From Dyadobacter sp. NIV53 (GTDB lineage: Bacteria; Bacteroidota; Bacteroidia; Cytophagales; Spirosomataceae), in assembly GCF_019711195.1 (NCBI RefSeq), contig NZ_CP081299.1:7288501-7352500 (forward strand): DNA of 64,000 bases, in the 5' to 3' direction. The position numbers and the translations under genes are program-made. The notes beneath the pieces were generated by a model, which did not search any database, was not told the DNA's origin, and saw only the letters and a program-made list of their open reading frames with translations. This document shows positions 18,710 to 28,791 of this stretch, one piece after another. The first letter of the stretch is position 1. Each line of letters starts with the position of its first letter.

Positions 18710-21470
18710 AGGTTTTTCTTACAAATGGGCGAAAAACGGCGTTAGTGAACTAATTATTTAGTTTTGGCTTTCTTAATGGCCGTAAACCATTATCACCAAG
18801 ATCCAGATTTGTATTAAAGGAGTATTTCCCCAGCCGGTTAATATGCTCAAAGGGTGCCGGAGAGATAAATTCAAAGTCATTTTCATCGACTACTAATCCT
18901 TTCTGGTGTAGTTGTTTGATGATTTCCTGTTGATAAACTGTATTCCAGACCAGGATAATATTGGTCATCAGGTTCAGGCTTCTGACCACTTTTTGTTGTT
19001 GCTCTTCCTGTTTTTTGCGTATAATACCATCACTACCAAACCAAAGATAAAGCCGTAGGTTATGAAGCTGTTCCCCTTTGATGAGTTGTGTATTTATTTT
19101 TCTTCTTAACGGCATACTGAGCAGGTATTTAAGGATAAAGTTGGTTTTTATCAGCTGGCCATAAGCGTGTAAAACATACATCAGGTTATTTTGACGTGGG
19201 TAAGACTGGAGTTTTGAAATCAATAATGAAGCAGTCACTCGTCCCGACTTAATAGAGGCCGCCACTTTCAAAAGTTCATCAAAATGCTGTTTTAAATATT
19301 CCGGATTAACACGTCCCGTAAATTTCAAGGCAGGGTATTCCCACTCCTTATCTTTTATTTTACACAACCGCTGATCTTTTATGTCCCGGATCCTTGGACA
19401 AAAATCCATTCCCAATAAATCAAATAGTGCAAAGATCAAATCTGAATATCCTGCCGTATCCGTGGTGTGTTCGAGAATGGGCAAATCGGTTTCGTTACCA
19501 ATTATTTCATCCAATACATAGGTGGCATCCCTTTCAGTTGACGAAATACTCCGGCTGCCATACTGGCTATACTGATCAGAAGTATGTGTATAAAAGGTGA
19601 TCCCTTTACCATATCCAAAGTAATTGGGGAGTGCCTTCGCATTCCGGATTTTCCCACTTGTCGGGAAGCGCTGACCGTCTGAGGATGAAAGTGTCCCACC
19701 TCCCCAATAACCACTCAACCATTGTTGATAATGAAAGTTAACAAGAGTATCATTAGCCTTTTTAAGATTATCTTCTGACAGATAGTTATTGCTTGTCCAC
19801 CAAACCGATTGGTAATCAAGTTCACAAGACCTGGCCAAATCCGACAAAGGGATATTGCAACCCGCGGCAAAAACAGCTGCATATAAAAGGGACTGGTGCT
19901 CCTGGTTGCGCGGTTCACTTTCCAATCCGTGAAGATGCTCTGAAAAATTTATCCATGAGTCTACTTCCTTAATCATATCTGTGATGTTGACTTTGGGGAG
20001 CCGTTGATTGATCTGCTCCCTGAGTGCTTTCGCCGAAAGGGGGATATCTTCTACAGGCAGCGCCGGCACTACCAGTATGCCTTCTTCCAGCCGTATCTCA
20101 CCACCTGCGTTAAGCAGTTCATCCAGCGGTTTTAACAGCGATTCCAGTTCTTGTAAACGCTGATCGATACGTTCAGTGGCCAGATTAGGCATCGACATTT
20201 GACTGCAAAAATCCTGTCGTAGCAATTCCCATTGTTCATCTGAAAGGAGAAACGAATTGAAATCTGCGTATTTACGGGAGATATCAATAAATACATCTCC
20301 TGAACGGAGCCTGTCCCGTAAGTTAGCAAGCGCGCATAATTCGTAAGGTTGACGTTGGGGGAAAATTTCAGGCTGCTGCTGATCATTTTCAAAAATCAGC
20401 TTATTCCAGGATGGTGTTATAAAATCGACCGGTGCATCATCAGGCAGTTTTCTTCGTTTGCCGGTTTGTATATCGATCAGTATCTCAAGTACTGCCTTAA
20501 ACCCATCTTTGGAATGGGCAATTTGAAAATCGATGGTTTTCAAAAGATTGGGCGTAAATTGCTTTAAATGGGCATAATAGTTATTAAGGTAAAACAAATA
20601 AGTCTGTCTGACAGGGCGAAGGGCTGAGCTTGTTATAAGTAATGCCTCGCTGAGCATTTCCTTTGGATATATTTCAAAAATAAATGCCCGAAGCTCATCA
20701 TCTGTAACGGTATCATTGATAATGATACTGACAGCCTGGGAGAGGGTTTTCATCGCCTCGTTCTGTGATTTGAACAAGGTCTGCTGGTACACATCCAGTT
20801 CTTTTTTCGAACCATTGACAATATGCTCCCAATAGTCATCAAACATTTCCAGTACTTTATCATTGGTATCCATTAGGCTTTCATACAGGAAGCAAATTAA
20901 AATCGGGTACCTGCGGGTAGCGTTCAGTCTCTGTAAATATTTATTAGAAACATTCCTGGCTATTTGGGCAAGCCTTTTTCTACAGTTCAGACTTATTACG
21001 GACAAGTCCCATCCATGGACGTTTAATGATTTTAAAAAGTTGATCTTTTCTAATGTCTGGTTAATTGCCCTAGGCGTATTACTGGTGGGAACCTGGCAAA
21101 GCCACCGGTGTAAGGTTATACCGCGGATACCATCCAGTTCTACTATTTGAGTGAGCCTGGTTTTCATATCTTCAGTCAAAAGCGGACTGAACCTTCTGTA
21201 CGTTTCCTGATGCAACTGTTCATCCAGACCACCAACAATCCTTTCCAATGTCCCAATGGACGGCCTTAAAATTTTTCCTGTCCGAGTTTCAAACAAACTT
21301 GCCTGAGCAATATAGGTTCGTTGTCATGTTCCATCCCCTTATTGAGTAGCCACGGCGAAAGCCAGATTTCATCCAAAGGTTGCCACCTGCGAAACTTTAG
21401 ATATTTTAAGACCATACCTAAATGCTCAGTTCTGGTCTTATCTCTTTGACCGTATATTGATATTAGTTTA
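18710..21470 (-). mobile_element. Tn3-family transposon remnant
   Basis: One end looks preserved: from 18710 the plus strand reads AGGTTTTTCTTACAAATGGG followed by CGAAAAACGGCG, which resembles a Tn3-family terminal repeat. The remnant contains only tnpA. Its 5' side ends at the insertion of IS982 copy B, and beyond that only four bases (22477-22480) precede another IS. No resolvase, passenger gene or second terminal repeat remains next to it. Confidence 0.75.
18750..21463 (-). pseudogene. tnpA: Tn3-family transposase TnpA, N-terminally truncated and frameshifted
   Basis: The main frame (18750-21296, 848 residues) covers most of a Tn3 TnpA, usually about 960-1,000 residues. DDE-domain landmarks are visible: LSSSDGQRFP with the first catalytic Asp, EHTTDTAGYSDLIFALFDLLG with the second, and NLMTNIILVWNTVYQQEI near the C-terminus. 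Upstream, in another frame, QRDKTRTEHLGMVLKYL and WLSPWLLNKGMEHDNEP continue the family's N-terminal domain (21266-21463), so a frameshift lies near 21290. About the first 80-100 residues are lost at the IS982 insertion. It is not expected to be functional. Confidence 0.85.
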
Positions 21471-22469
21471 ACCCGTTGGGTGAAATAGAATAGACATAAA
21501 AAACAATAATGCATATTGGGTTAATATACTGGATTTCAGTACATTAAAGTCGCCAAACAAACACCAATATGCATGTCAAAAATAGTAAAAAATTATCATA
21601 GAATTCTTGAAACTATTGAGTCTTTGAACATTACTTTAACTGAACGCAAAGCAGGAAGGAAGCCAAAAATGACTGACTTGCAAGTAGTTGCACTAAGTTT
21701 GACAGCTGAATATATGTCAATCGATAGCGAAAATCTGCTTTTTCAATTGATTCCTTTGGATTCGATTGAAAATCTTTTGGAAAGAAGCCAATTTAACAAA
21801 CGCCGCCGAAAATTATTGGAGTTTACTGAGCGATTACGAAAGGGTTTAAGCCATAATTTTATCGAATTTGAGGATTGCTTTATAATTGATTCAATGCCAT
21901 TGGAAATTTGCAAAATAGCAAGACATAGAAGAGTTAAAATCTGTAAAGAAAATTTTGAAACTGCTCCTGAGAAGGGGTTTTGCGCATCTCAAAATACTTG
22001 GTTCTATGGATATAAACTGCACGCCGTATGTACAATGTCGGGCGTTTTTAGCTCAATTGACATTACCAAAGCCAATGTTCATGACATAGCATATTTAAAA
22101 GATGTTAAATCGCAATTATCTGATGCAGTGCTACTTGGTGATCGTGGATACATATCAAATCAACAGCAAGTAGACTTGTTTGAATCAGTTAATATTCGCT
22201 CGGAAACGCCAATGAGAAGTAATCAGAAAAAATACAAAAAGCAGGCATATGTTTTTAGAAGAACCAGAAAAAGAATTGAAACGCTTTTTTCCCAATTATG
22301 TGATCAGTTTATGATCAAAAGAAATTACGCCAAAAGTTTTGATGGTTTTAGAACAAGAATTCTTGCAAAAATTACTGCTTTAACTTCGATTCAATATATA
22401 AATAAATATGTGCTGAATAGAAGCACAAATAACATCAAAATTCAAATCACTTAATTACACCCAACGGGT
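21471..22469 (+). mobile_element. IS982-family element, copy B, with 7-bp target duplication
   Basis: A complete 999-bp element with ends ACCCGTTGGGTGAAAT (left) and ATTACACCCAACGGGT (right). It is flanked by the direct repeat TAGTTTA at 21464-21470 and 22470-22476, a clear target-site duplication. It inserted into the 5' region of the Tn3-family tnpA. Copies B and C lie in opposite orientation around the Tn3 remnant. Confidence 0.95.
21573..22454 (+). CDS. IS982-family DDE transposase
   Basis: An intact 293-residue transposase starting MSKIVKNYHRILETIESL. It matches copy A throughout (DSMPLEICKIARHRR, LLGDRGYISNQQQVDLF, RRTRKRIETLFSQL). It is 19 residues longer than copy A because the reading frame continues nearly to the right terminal repeat. 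It is probably expressed from the element's own promoter. Confidence 0.92.
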   Translation: MSKIVKNYHRILETIESLNITLTERKAGRKPKMTDLQVVALSLTAEYMSIDSENLLFQLIPLDSIENLLERSQFNKRRRKLLEFTERLRKGLSHNFIEFEDCFIIDSMPLEICKIARHRRVKICKENFETAPEKGFCASQNTWFYGYKLHAVCTMSGVFSSIDITKANVHDIAYLKDVKSQLSDAVLLGDRGYISNQQQVDLFESVNIRSETPMRSNQKKYKKQAYVFRRTRKRIETLFSQLCDQFMIKRNYAKSFDGFRTRILAKITALTSIQYINKYVLNRSTNNIKIQIT

Positions 22470-22510
22470 TAGTTTAATATTGGAATTGCAACAATAATGA
22501 GGACAAAAAG

Positions 22511-23251
22511 TTAAGCCGCAATTTTCTGCATATTTAAAAGTTCTTCAAATTCTTTTGGTGACACATATCCTAAGGCAGAATGTTGTCTGGTTTTGTTGTA
22601 CCATATCTCAATATACTCAAATACAACTATGGCGGCCTGCTGCTTATTTATAAACTTGTTTTGATAAACACATTCTACTTTCAATGTCTTAAAAAAGCTT
22701 TCTGCAACTGCATTATCCCAGCAGTTTCCTTTCCTGTCGCCGGGCGCCCCCGTCATACTTCTGGTAACAAGAGGATTTCTGTCCAATAAACTTTTAAATT
22801 CGTTGCAGGCATATTGAATGCCACGGTCAGAATGGAAAATTAATTTGGTTGTAATACTCCGATTTTTCTGAGCCATTTTCCATGCAGGTATCACTGTATC
22901 AACAGCTTTCATAGTTGAACTTAATGACCATCCAATTATTCTCCTGTCAGCTAAATCCAATATAATAGTGAGATATAACCAGCCTTGGGTCGTCTTTATG
23001 TACGTGATGTCTGATACCCAGGCGGTGGCTATTTTTTCTACCTTAAATTCTCTGTTTAGCTTATTTTCAACAACTGGATATTTGTGCTCAGAATCCGTTG
23101 TAACACGAAATTTTCTCTTAACAATACTTCTTATTTTAGCTTTCTTCATCAGCCTGGCAACCCTTGGACGGGACACTTTTACATCCAATTTTATCAGTTC
23201 GCGAGTGATTCTAGGGCTTCCGTAAGTTTGTTTACTTTTACTGTGAATAAC
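22511..23251 (-). pseudogene. IS3-family OrfB integrase-type transposase, 5' truncated
   Basis: The longest ATG-initiated frame is 225 residues (22511-23188), but the homologous frame extends upstream to about 23251 (IHSKSKQTYGSPRITREL). rve/DDE motifs are present: TAWVSDITYIKT with the first Asp, IFHSDRGIQYACNEF with the second, and WDNAVAESFFKTLK with the Glu. A five-residue segment, GAPGD, sits in the loop that reads SMSRKGNCWDNA in the full copies; it comes from a GC-rich 15-nt in-frame insert at about 22737-22753. Confidence 0.85.
22737..22753. repeat. Short GC-rich palindromic insert (1) in IS3-A copy
   Basis: The plus strand reads TCGCCGGGCGCCCCCGT inside an otherwise AT-rich OrfB. 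The full copies at 26.9 and 43.7 kb lack it, which shows a net 15-nt gain. The core GGGCGCCC is a perfect palindrome. It resembles the insert at 60694 (shared TCGC-S-GGGCGCC). Confidence 0.6.
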
Positions 23252-23301
23252 TGTATGTCTTCAAACCAACTTGGACAAATGCTTAGAGAGTATTTTCCGC
23301 T

Positions 23302-24300
23302 TTATAAAACTATTAATTTTTGATTTAAATACTGATTTTTTCTTTGTTTCAAAGTTTGTTTTTTAATTTCCTCTCTTCTTTTTAAGATCGCATCACCTCT
23401 TCCAAAATAGACATCTGCGGGTGTGAGATTATTCAGGGACTCATGATAACGCTGGTTGTTATAGCGATCGACAAATTCACTTAGTGCCTCCCGCAGCTCA
23501 TCCGGATGATAGAAATTGTTGAGCTTGACCATTCCATGGCGGCCACATTATTTCATCGTTCTGTGGTATCGCTCGATTTTGCCTTGCGTCTGAGGATGAG
23601 CCGGGCGACCATGAACTTGCTGCATTTTAACCGTGTTTTTCAGATAGTCACTCAGCTCGCCGGATATGTAACAAGCTCCGTTATCAGAGAGCAGTTTCGG
23701 CTTGGCTTTACTTTTAATCCTGGCCTTCTTTACTGCCTGATCAATGGTTCTTTTCACATCATCAGCCTTCATACTGCTGCACAGCTCCCAATGAATGATG
23801 TATCTGCTATAATCGTCCAGAACTGTACTCAGATAATAATATCCCCAGCCCACAATTTTGAAGTAAGTAAAATCGGTTTGCCACATTTGATGTACAAAAG
23901 ACGTTTTGTCTTTAAATTCATCTGATGCGGAGATCAAAATATGGCTTGGAGCAGTGATCAGTCCCCGCTGCTTCAATATACGATAAACGCTTGATTCAGA
24001 AATAAATATCTGTTGTTCATCGGTGATGTAATGGGCTAGTTCACGGGCTGACAGGTCCACTTTGTTAAGTGCTACTTCAACAACCAGGTCCTTCTGCTGC
24101 TGGGGTATACTGTTCCATTGTCTTCCAGGAGCTTTTTCCTTATCCAAAAGCCCATCGTATCCTTGATCAAGATAGCTGTTGTACCATTTGTAAAACGTGC
24201 TTCTGGCTATCCCAAACTCTTGCAACGTCTTTTTTACACCTAGCTCTGAACGGGTCACAGTCTGGATGATTTCGTACTTCTCCGATGCAGATAATCTCAT
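23302..24300 (-). pseudogene. IS3-B OrfB transposase split by an in-frame stop
   Basis: Two pieces in the same frame (23548-24300, 250 residues; 23302-23532, 76 residues) make a full rve-type transposase. HTH-like MRLSASEKYEIIQTVTRSEL is followed by the DDE core (QTDFTYFKIVGWGYYYLS, LLSDNGACYISGEL, GKIERYHRTMK). They are separated by a TAA at 23548-23550 within a GC-rich insert. The homologue at 60 kb reads MKNEVKLENYYHP across the same place. The net gain of 15 nt keeps the frame, but the stop ends the protein before its C-terminal segment. Confidence 0.85.
23531..23547. repeat. Short GC-rich insert (2) in IS3-B orfB
   Basis: The plus strand ATTCCATGGCGGCCACA is absent from the related IS copy at 60.9 kb, giving a net gain of 15 nt. 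It contains CCATGG and the inverted repeat TGGC-G-GCCA with one extra base. It brings in the TAA stop. Confidence 0.5.
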
Positions 24301-24334
24301 AAACTTTTTATATTTATGGGTTAGTCCAGCATGT

Positions 24335-24689
24335 TCAAACTTTTTTTACAATATCATACCTCAGGACCAGGTCGGCGACCATCTCCTTGAGCCGCGTATT
24401 TTCTTTGCGTAGTTCAGCTACTTCATCTGTGGTAGCCTCTCTTGTTACGTCTCCCTGGAGTCGCTTTTTGCCAGCTTCAAGAAATTCATTATCGCTTCGG
24501 CGGGCCGATCCATTTGTAGAATTGAGATTCGTTGATACTGTATTTTCGGCACAATTCAGCGATGGGTAATTCGGCCCGAAGGGCTTCCATCACAATCAGA
24601 ATCTTTTGTTCTGCGGTGAAGATACGTCTGGTCTTAAGACGAATGTCTTTAATGTAATTTTCCGGAGTTGATTTTTTTGTGTTTCCCAT
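24335..24689 (-). pseudogene. IS3-B OrfA (HTH_Tnp_1) disrupted by a 16-nt insert
   Basis: It starts MGNTKKSTPENYIKDIRLKT. The helix-turn-helix segment (FTAEQKILIVMEALRAELPI, then CRKYSINESQFYKW) is intact. After FYKW a GC-rich 16-nt insert shifts the frame and stops translation after 66 residues. Past the insert the frame resumes as NEFLEAGKKRLQGDVTREA and LRKENTRLKEMVADL, the leucine-zipper-like tail, ending at 24335. The span minus 16 nt is an exact multiple of three (113 codons). Confidence 0.8.
24492..24509. repeat. Short GC-rich palindromic insert (3) in IS3-B orfA
   Basis: The plus strand TCGCTTCGGCGGGCCGAT contains CGGC-GG-GCCG, an inverted repeat with a 2-nt spacer. The codon arithmetic of the interrupted ORF and the related copy near 60.03 kb both indicate a gain of 16 nt. 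Confidence 0.55.
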
Positions 24690-24770
24690 AATATTAAAGT
24701 TAAGAACTCAGGGGGAAAACACTCTCTTAGTTTTTAGTTAAAATTGTCCACTTTTTGCTGACGATTTACA

Positions 24771-25733
24771 GACGATCTTAGGAAAAATATTCAAGAAAAG
24801 ACGATGGTTGTGCTTGGTGAGCCAGGAATGGGTAAAAGCACTACTATGCAATATATGGCTTACAACGATGCGAAGGATCTGTTATCTACAAATTCTAATA
24901 ACATTACCAGAATTCCGATATACCTTGAATTGAAATTATTTTCCAAGTCAGAGACCATAATCGAAGTTGCATCCCATAAGGTTGGAATAGAGGAAGAACG
25001 ATTATTAGACTATTTTACAAAGGGCAAGATAACCCTTTTTTTAGACGGACTTAACGAGGTATTTATCGAGATTCGTAAAAGTATTCGGATTGAAATACAG
25101 AAACTTATTGCAAAATATCCTAAGTTGGCAATTATAGTTACTACACGACCACTCGCTTATGCCAACGAGTTCAAAGAAACACCAGTGTTTGTGCTTCAAA
25201 GAATGGAGGACGAGCAGGTGAAAGAATTTCTCTTGAAGAATTGTAGTCATGTGCCAACGCGTGCCTTAATTTTTAATGAAGTAACAGCAAATATTAGGCT
25301 GGGTAAAATTGTCAGAGTTCCCCTGCTACTTAAAATGTTAATAAATGTCGTGTTAAACAATAAAGGTATTATTCCAGCCAATAAGACGCTAATTATAAAA
25401 CGATTTATTCAAAATTTATATGACCGTGAAACCAAAAAAATTACATCAGACATAGATTTTAGAATTATTCACAGATTGCTCTGTTTTGTGGGGTATAAAA
25501 CCCGAAATATTAATGGCTCAAACGTTGGATGGAGAATGGAAGAGCTAGAGGCTATTATAGAACGAAGGATTGAAGGTTCAAGATTTAAGATAAATGCTTA
25601 CGAATTTCTTGATTATGCCATGGACTTAAACATTATAGTTAATGATGAGAATAAGTACAGTTTCATTCATGAATTATATCAGGAATATTACGCATCAGAA
25701 GAAATGTTTAGAGAATCAGCGGTTATCAAATGA
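24771..25733 (+). pseudogene. NACHT-family NTPase, N-terminus removed by IS3-B junction
   Basis: Reading is open from the IS junction (DDLRKNIQEKT) before the first ATG at 24804, so the gene once extended upstream. The P-loop GEPGMGKSTTMQY is the Walker A. Walker B is ITLFLDGLNEVF with the Asp-Gly-x-Asn-Glu pattern of NACHT ATPases. A sensor-like stretch LAIIVTTRPLAYANEF follows, with a winged-helix-like region after it. The lost N-terminal part probably carried an effector domain, as is usual in prokaryotic NACHT/STAND defence proteins. The stop overlaps the next gene's start (ATGA at 25730-25733), so the two genes were co-translated. Role in anti-phage sensing is inferred from family and context. 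Confidence 0.8.
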
Positions 25734-26658
25734 AAAGCGAATATTATTTGCAAAGGCATTGGGCGGAAACCGTTAGACTGTATACTGGTCTTCTAGATGA
25801 GCCTGATAGAAATGAATTTTTAAAAAATTTGGCTGATAAAGATGTTTTACTGGCATGTGAATGTAGGGCTACATTTTTTACCGATGATCCGTTTCTCGAT
25901 GAATATTTAACAAGAATTGCTGTGGTGGAAGCAGTTAAATTCGAGAAAGCAAAATCATCTGCAAATGGACTTTTGGCATTGGCGGAGTTGAACCAATTTG
26001 ACGAAATTTCAAAAATTTTCCAATCAATTCCAGTAGGATCAGATAGTTATAGCCATAACCAAGTAGTTGCAAATTACATAAAGAATGGAAATGAACTACA
26101 AATTATATCATTTTTAAATGTCCTTTCTCAAACTAATGTAGAGTTACTGGGTAAGGCTTTAGATATGGTGCTGGATCAAAAGATTTTCTTTTCGAACTAT
26201 TCTTTACAGAAAGCCATAGAAATTGCTGGAAGATTGAAAACCGATAAAAATCTATTATTTGCAAAGGTTGTTTGTTTGTTTCAACTTAAGTCCCAAATTG
26301 ATGACCCCAATGTGATTTTCCACGAATTTCTAAAACATAAGCAACTCAAATTTGCGGAGCGACTTATTTCATTAACGAGTGTTCAAGTCTCAGAGAGCAT
26401 CGTAGAGTATCTGCCTAATTATATTAAAAACAATGGTCATAAGCAATTGATTAGCCAATTGCTTAACATATTTGCAAAACTAAAAATAAATCTTGATGAT
26501 GAATATATTAGTATTTGTTTATCAAAGAGTTTAAATCCACTAATAAAATCTCTTTCGTTAACCTTTGGAAATGCTTCATATTTGTCTGAGGATTTAGCTG
26601 TTAAAATTTGCCTTGTGAATATAGATATTGGAATTGCAATAGTTAAGCGGACAAATGG

Positions 26659-27489
26659 TTAAGCCGCAATTTTCTGTTTGTTTAAAAGTTCTTCAAATTC
26701 TTTCGGTGAGACATATCCTAGAGCAGAATGAATCCTTTTTTTATTATACCAGGTTTCAATATACTCGAATACAATTACTGCCGCCTGCTGCTTATTGATA
26801 AAGGTATTTTGGTAAACACATTCTGCTTTTAAAGTCTTAAAAAAGCTCTCTGCAACCGCATTATCCCAGCAATTTCCCTTTCGACTCATGCTTCTAATAA
26901 CAAGGGGGTTTTTATCCAGCAAGCTTTTAAATTCATTGCAAGCATATTGAATTCCCCGATCCGAGTGGAAAATTAATTCACTTGTAATACTTCTATTTTT
27001 ACAAGCCATTTTCCATGCAGGTATCACAGTATCAATGGCTTTCATGGTTGAGCTAAGTGCCCATCCTACTATTTTCCTATCAGCTAAATCCAGTATCATG
27101 GTGAGATATAGCCAGCCTTGTGTCGTCTTAATATACGTTATATCAGATACCCACGCAGTGGCTATTTTATCCACTTTGAATTGCCTGTTAAGTTTATTTT
27201 CCACAACCGGATATTTATGCTCAGAATCCGTTGTGATGCGGAATTTTTTCTTAACAATGCTTCTTATTTTTGCTTTTTTCATCAGTCTGGCAACCCTCGG
27301 ACGAGACACTTTTACATCCTGCTTAATCAACTCCCGAGTGACCCTGGGGCTTCCGTATGTTTGTTTACTTTTACTATGAATAACCCTGATTTTTTCAGTA
27401 AGAGCCTGGTTTTCAATGGCTGCATTTGATAATTCACTGCTCAACCAAGTATAAAACCTGCTTCTGCTTACCTTAAAAACCATGCACAT
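26659..27489 (-). CDS. IS3-A OrfB transposase (rve/DDE)
   Basis: An intact 276-residue frame from ATG; the productive transposase is probably an OrfAB fusion. It contains VIHSKSKQTYGSPRVTREL, an HTH_21-like region, then the DDE core: AWVSDITYIKTTQGW (Asp), FHSDRGIQYACNEF (Asp) and WDNAVAESFFKTLK (Glu), with the family C-terminus YNKKRIHSALGYVSPKEFEE. The frame is open upstream of the ATG back to the slippery run, consistent with programmed -1 frameshifting. Confidence 0.93.
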   Translation of the reverse strand: MCMVFKVSRSRFYTWLSSELSNAAIENQALTEKIRVIHSKSKQTYGSPRVTRELIKQDVKVSRPRVARLMKKAKIRSIVKKKFRITTDSEHKYPVVENKLNRQFKVDKIATAWVSDITYIKTTQGWLYLTMILDLADRKIVGWALSSTMKAIDTVIPAWKMACKNRSITSELIFHSDRGIQYACNEFKSLLDKNPLVIRSMSRKGNCWDNAVAESFFKTLKAECVYQNTFINKQQAAVIVFEYIETWYNKKRIHSALGYVSPKEFEELLNKQKIAA

Positions 27490-27521
27490 TTTCTCAATGG
27501 GAAATATTTTCCGGTAATCCT

Positions 27522-27836
27522 TTATGAACCGGAATATTTGCCATCGCTCCTGGAGAAAATGCCGACAGCCTTTTTTAAGATATCTCGTTCAAGTTGTGTG
27601 TCACGAAGTTCTTTCCTTAGCCGGGCCAATTCCTGTTCCGTTTCGCTCAAAATCACCTTTCCGTTGCCAGGGAAGCTGCCATTTTGTTTCGCAGAAAGTT
27701 CTCTGCGCCAGCGGTATAGCATTGCCGGCGGAACATCTAATTCTTTTGCCAATGCACTAAGGTCTGTGCGGCTGTTGCTTAGTTCAACACTCATTAGTTT
27801 GAACTCCTTGTCAAATACTCTTCTTTCTCCAGACAT
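27522..27836 (-). CDS. IS3-A OrfA (HTH_Tnp_1 protein)
   Basis: A 104-residue helix-turn-helix protein: MSGERRVFDKEFKLMSVELS, then LSALAKELDVPPAMLYRWRR, and a coiled-coil tail ELARLRKELRDTQLERDILKKA. It is the DNA-binding half of the IS3 transposase. It overlaps the slippery run near its 3' end and is identical to the copy at 44336. Confidence 0.93.
   Translation of the reverse strand: MSGERRVFDKEFKLMSVELSNSRTDLSALAKELDVPPAMLYRWRRELSAKQNGSFPGNGKVILSETEQELARLRKELRDTQLERDILKKAVGIFSRSDGKYSGS
27570..27576 (-). promoter_or_regulatory. A6G slippery site for -1 frameshift, OrfA to OrfB
   Basis: The minus strand reads AAAAAAG within CTTAAAAAAGGC. OrfB lies in the -1 frame relative to OrfA and is open from this point to its ATG at 27489, as expected for programmed ribosomal frameshifting in IS3 elements. 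The same site occurs at 44384-44390. Confidence 0.7.
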
Positions 27837-28791
27837 AAGTGTTAAGTTATAAAAGTTTCCCTTAACTCAGTGTCCGCTTAAAGGTAGCAAGTCCAATATT
27901 GGTAATAAATCGTCGGTAGAATTTGCATTAAAAGTTATCGAAGACTATGGCTTAGCTCATAGAATTGGCATTGAGTCTCTGATAGACGCACTCATTGCCG
28001 ATCCTAAATTTCAAAGAATGGAACTAGCATATAAGTTAGTATTCCAATATAACTTAGCGGGAAAATATAGTTATCAATTATTATTTAAATTATTAATAGG
28101 AAAGATTGAACCTCAAAGCTTTGCCTTAGCACGTAGAATTATTCTTGATCACTTCCCAGTAAAATTCCGTAACAGGACGCTCGAGTATCTCGCCAGTATT
28201 TGCCAGACTCATTCTGCTCTTTCCAGAGTATTGAAGGATATCGTTTTAAGAGATTTTAAACAATTTTCTTTTGAAGATTCAAATGTGTTAAAAAATTCTT
28301 TTTTAGGAATTGTTACCACTTATAATAAAGGGAACTATACAATTCGCTTTTCGGCAAGTAACGAAGCCGTAACAGTTAAAAAAGACTACAAGCATAATTA
28401 TAAAATTGACTCCATTATACAATTTAGAATAACGGATCTTGGGCAAAAGGTATCCGAGTCCCGAATCGTAATTGAAAAAACTGAATTGTTTAGAAAGCTT
28501 TTCTGGAACTACTTTTTCGATCAGTTTTATATAGGCCAAATAGTCAAACTGCAAGTTTACGTAATAGAAAGAAGTAAGGTTATTTTGATAAATGGAGAAA
28601 GTGACGATCTTCAATTTATACTGCCAATTCGTGAGATTTCGTATATGTATATAAAAGATATTAAGGATTTTGTGACTATTGGACAAGTTTTGAATTTACG
28701 GATTATTAATTTTCATAGAGCGAACAGGCTAATATTTTGTTCTCAGAAAGAATTGCATCCAGATAAAAAAACAAGGAGTATTAAAAAGTAA

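Larger units (their letters stand above)
22481..23251 (-). mobile_element. IS3-family element type A, truncated and divergent copy
   Basis: The outer end TGGAATTGCAACAATAATG (22481) matches the ends of the full copies at 26629 and 43444. It encodes the C-terminal three quarters of OrfB. At 23252 the sequence switches to the terminal sequence of a different IS3 element (type B). The rest of OrfB and all of OrfA are missing on the other side of type B, so the junction arose by deletion rather than simple insertion. Confidence 0.85.
23252..24770 (-). mobile_element. IS3-family element type B (about 1.5 kb)
   Basis: The boundaries are taken from terminal similarity to the degenerate copy at 59773-61271. 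The OrfA-side end reads TGTAAATCGTCAGCAAAAAG on the minus strand and the other end TGTATGTCTTCAAACCAAC. Inner repeats TGGACAA and TAGAGAGT occur at both ends. No target duplication joins the two flanks: the left flank is IS3-A and the right flank is NACHT coding sequence, which points to an adjacent deletion. Both ORFs carry short GC-rich inserts that inactivate them. Confidence 0.8.
26629..27895 (-). mobile_element. IS3-family element type A, complete copy (1,267 bp) with ATAT duplication
   Basis: The ends are TGGAATTGCAATAGTTAAGC (26629) and, on the other strand, TGGACTTGCTACCTTTAAGC (from 27895), sharing TTAAGCGGACA inside. The flanks carry ATAT at 26625-26628 and 27896-27899. It contains overlapping-type orfA and orfB. 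It is nearly identical to the copy at 43444-44709. Confidence 0.95.
25730..28791 (+). pseudogene. NACHT partner: helical-repeat protein with OB/S1-like C-terminus, split by IS3-A
   Basis: Removing the IS at 26629-27895 and one copy of the ATAT duplication restores one 596-residue frame, reading VNIDI then GNKSSVEFALKVIEDYGL. The N-terminal ~450 residues look alpha-helical (HEAT/TPR-like; for example LLALAELNQFDEISKIF). The last ~180 residues resemble two OB folds: FLGIVTTYNKGNYTIRF (cold-shock-like), then IGQIVKLQVYVIERSKVIL with DFVTIGQVLNLRIINF and LIFCSQKEL (S1-like). A possible nucleic-acid-binding or ligand-sensing role for the C-terminus is inference. As it stands the protein is cut after ~300 residues of native sequence plus a short IS-encoded tail. 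Confidence 0.8.

Noticed and set aside
23531..23550. GCCGCCATGG resembles a eukaryotic Kozak context or a cloning linker
   Set aside because: It sits inside a bacterial IS gene and is one of several GC-rich inserts of differing sequence, so vector contamination or an engineered linker is unlikely.
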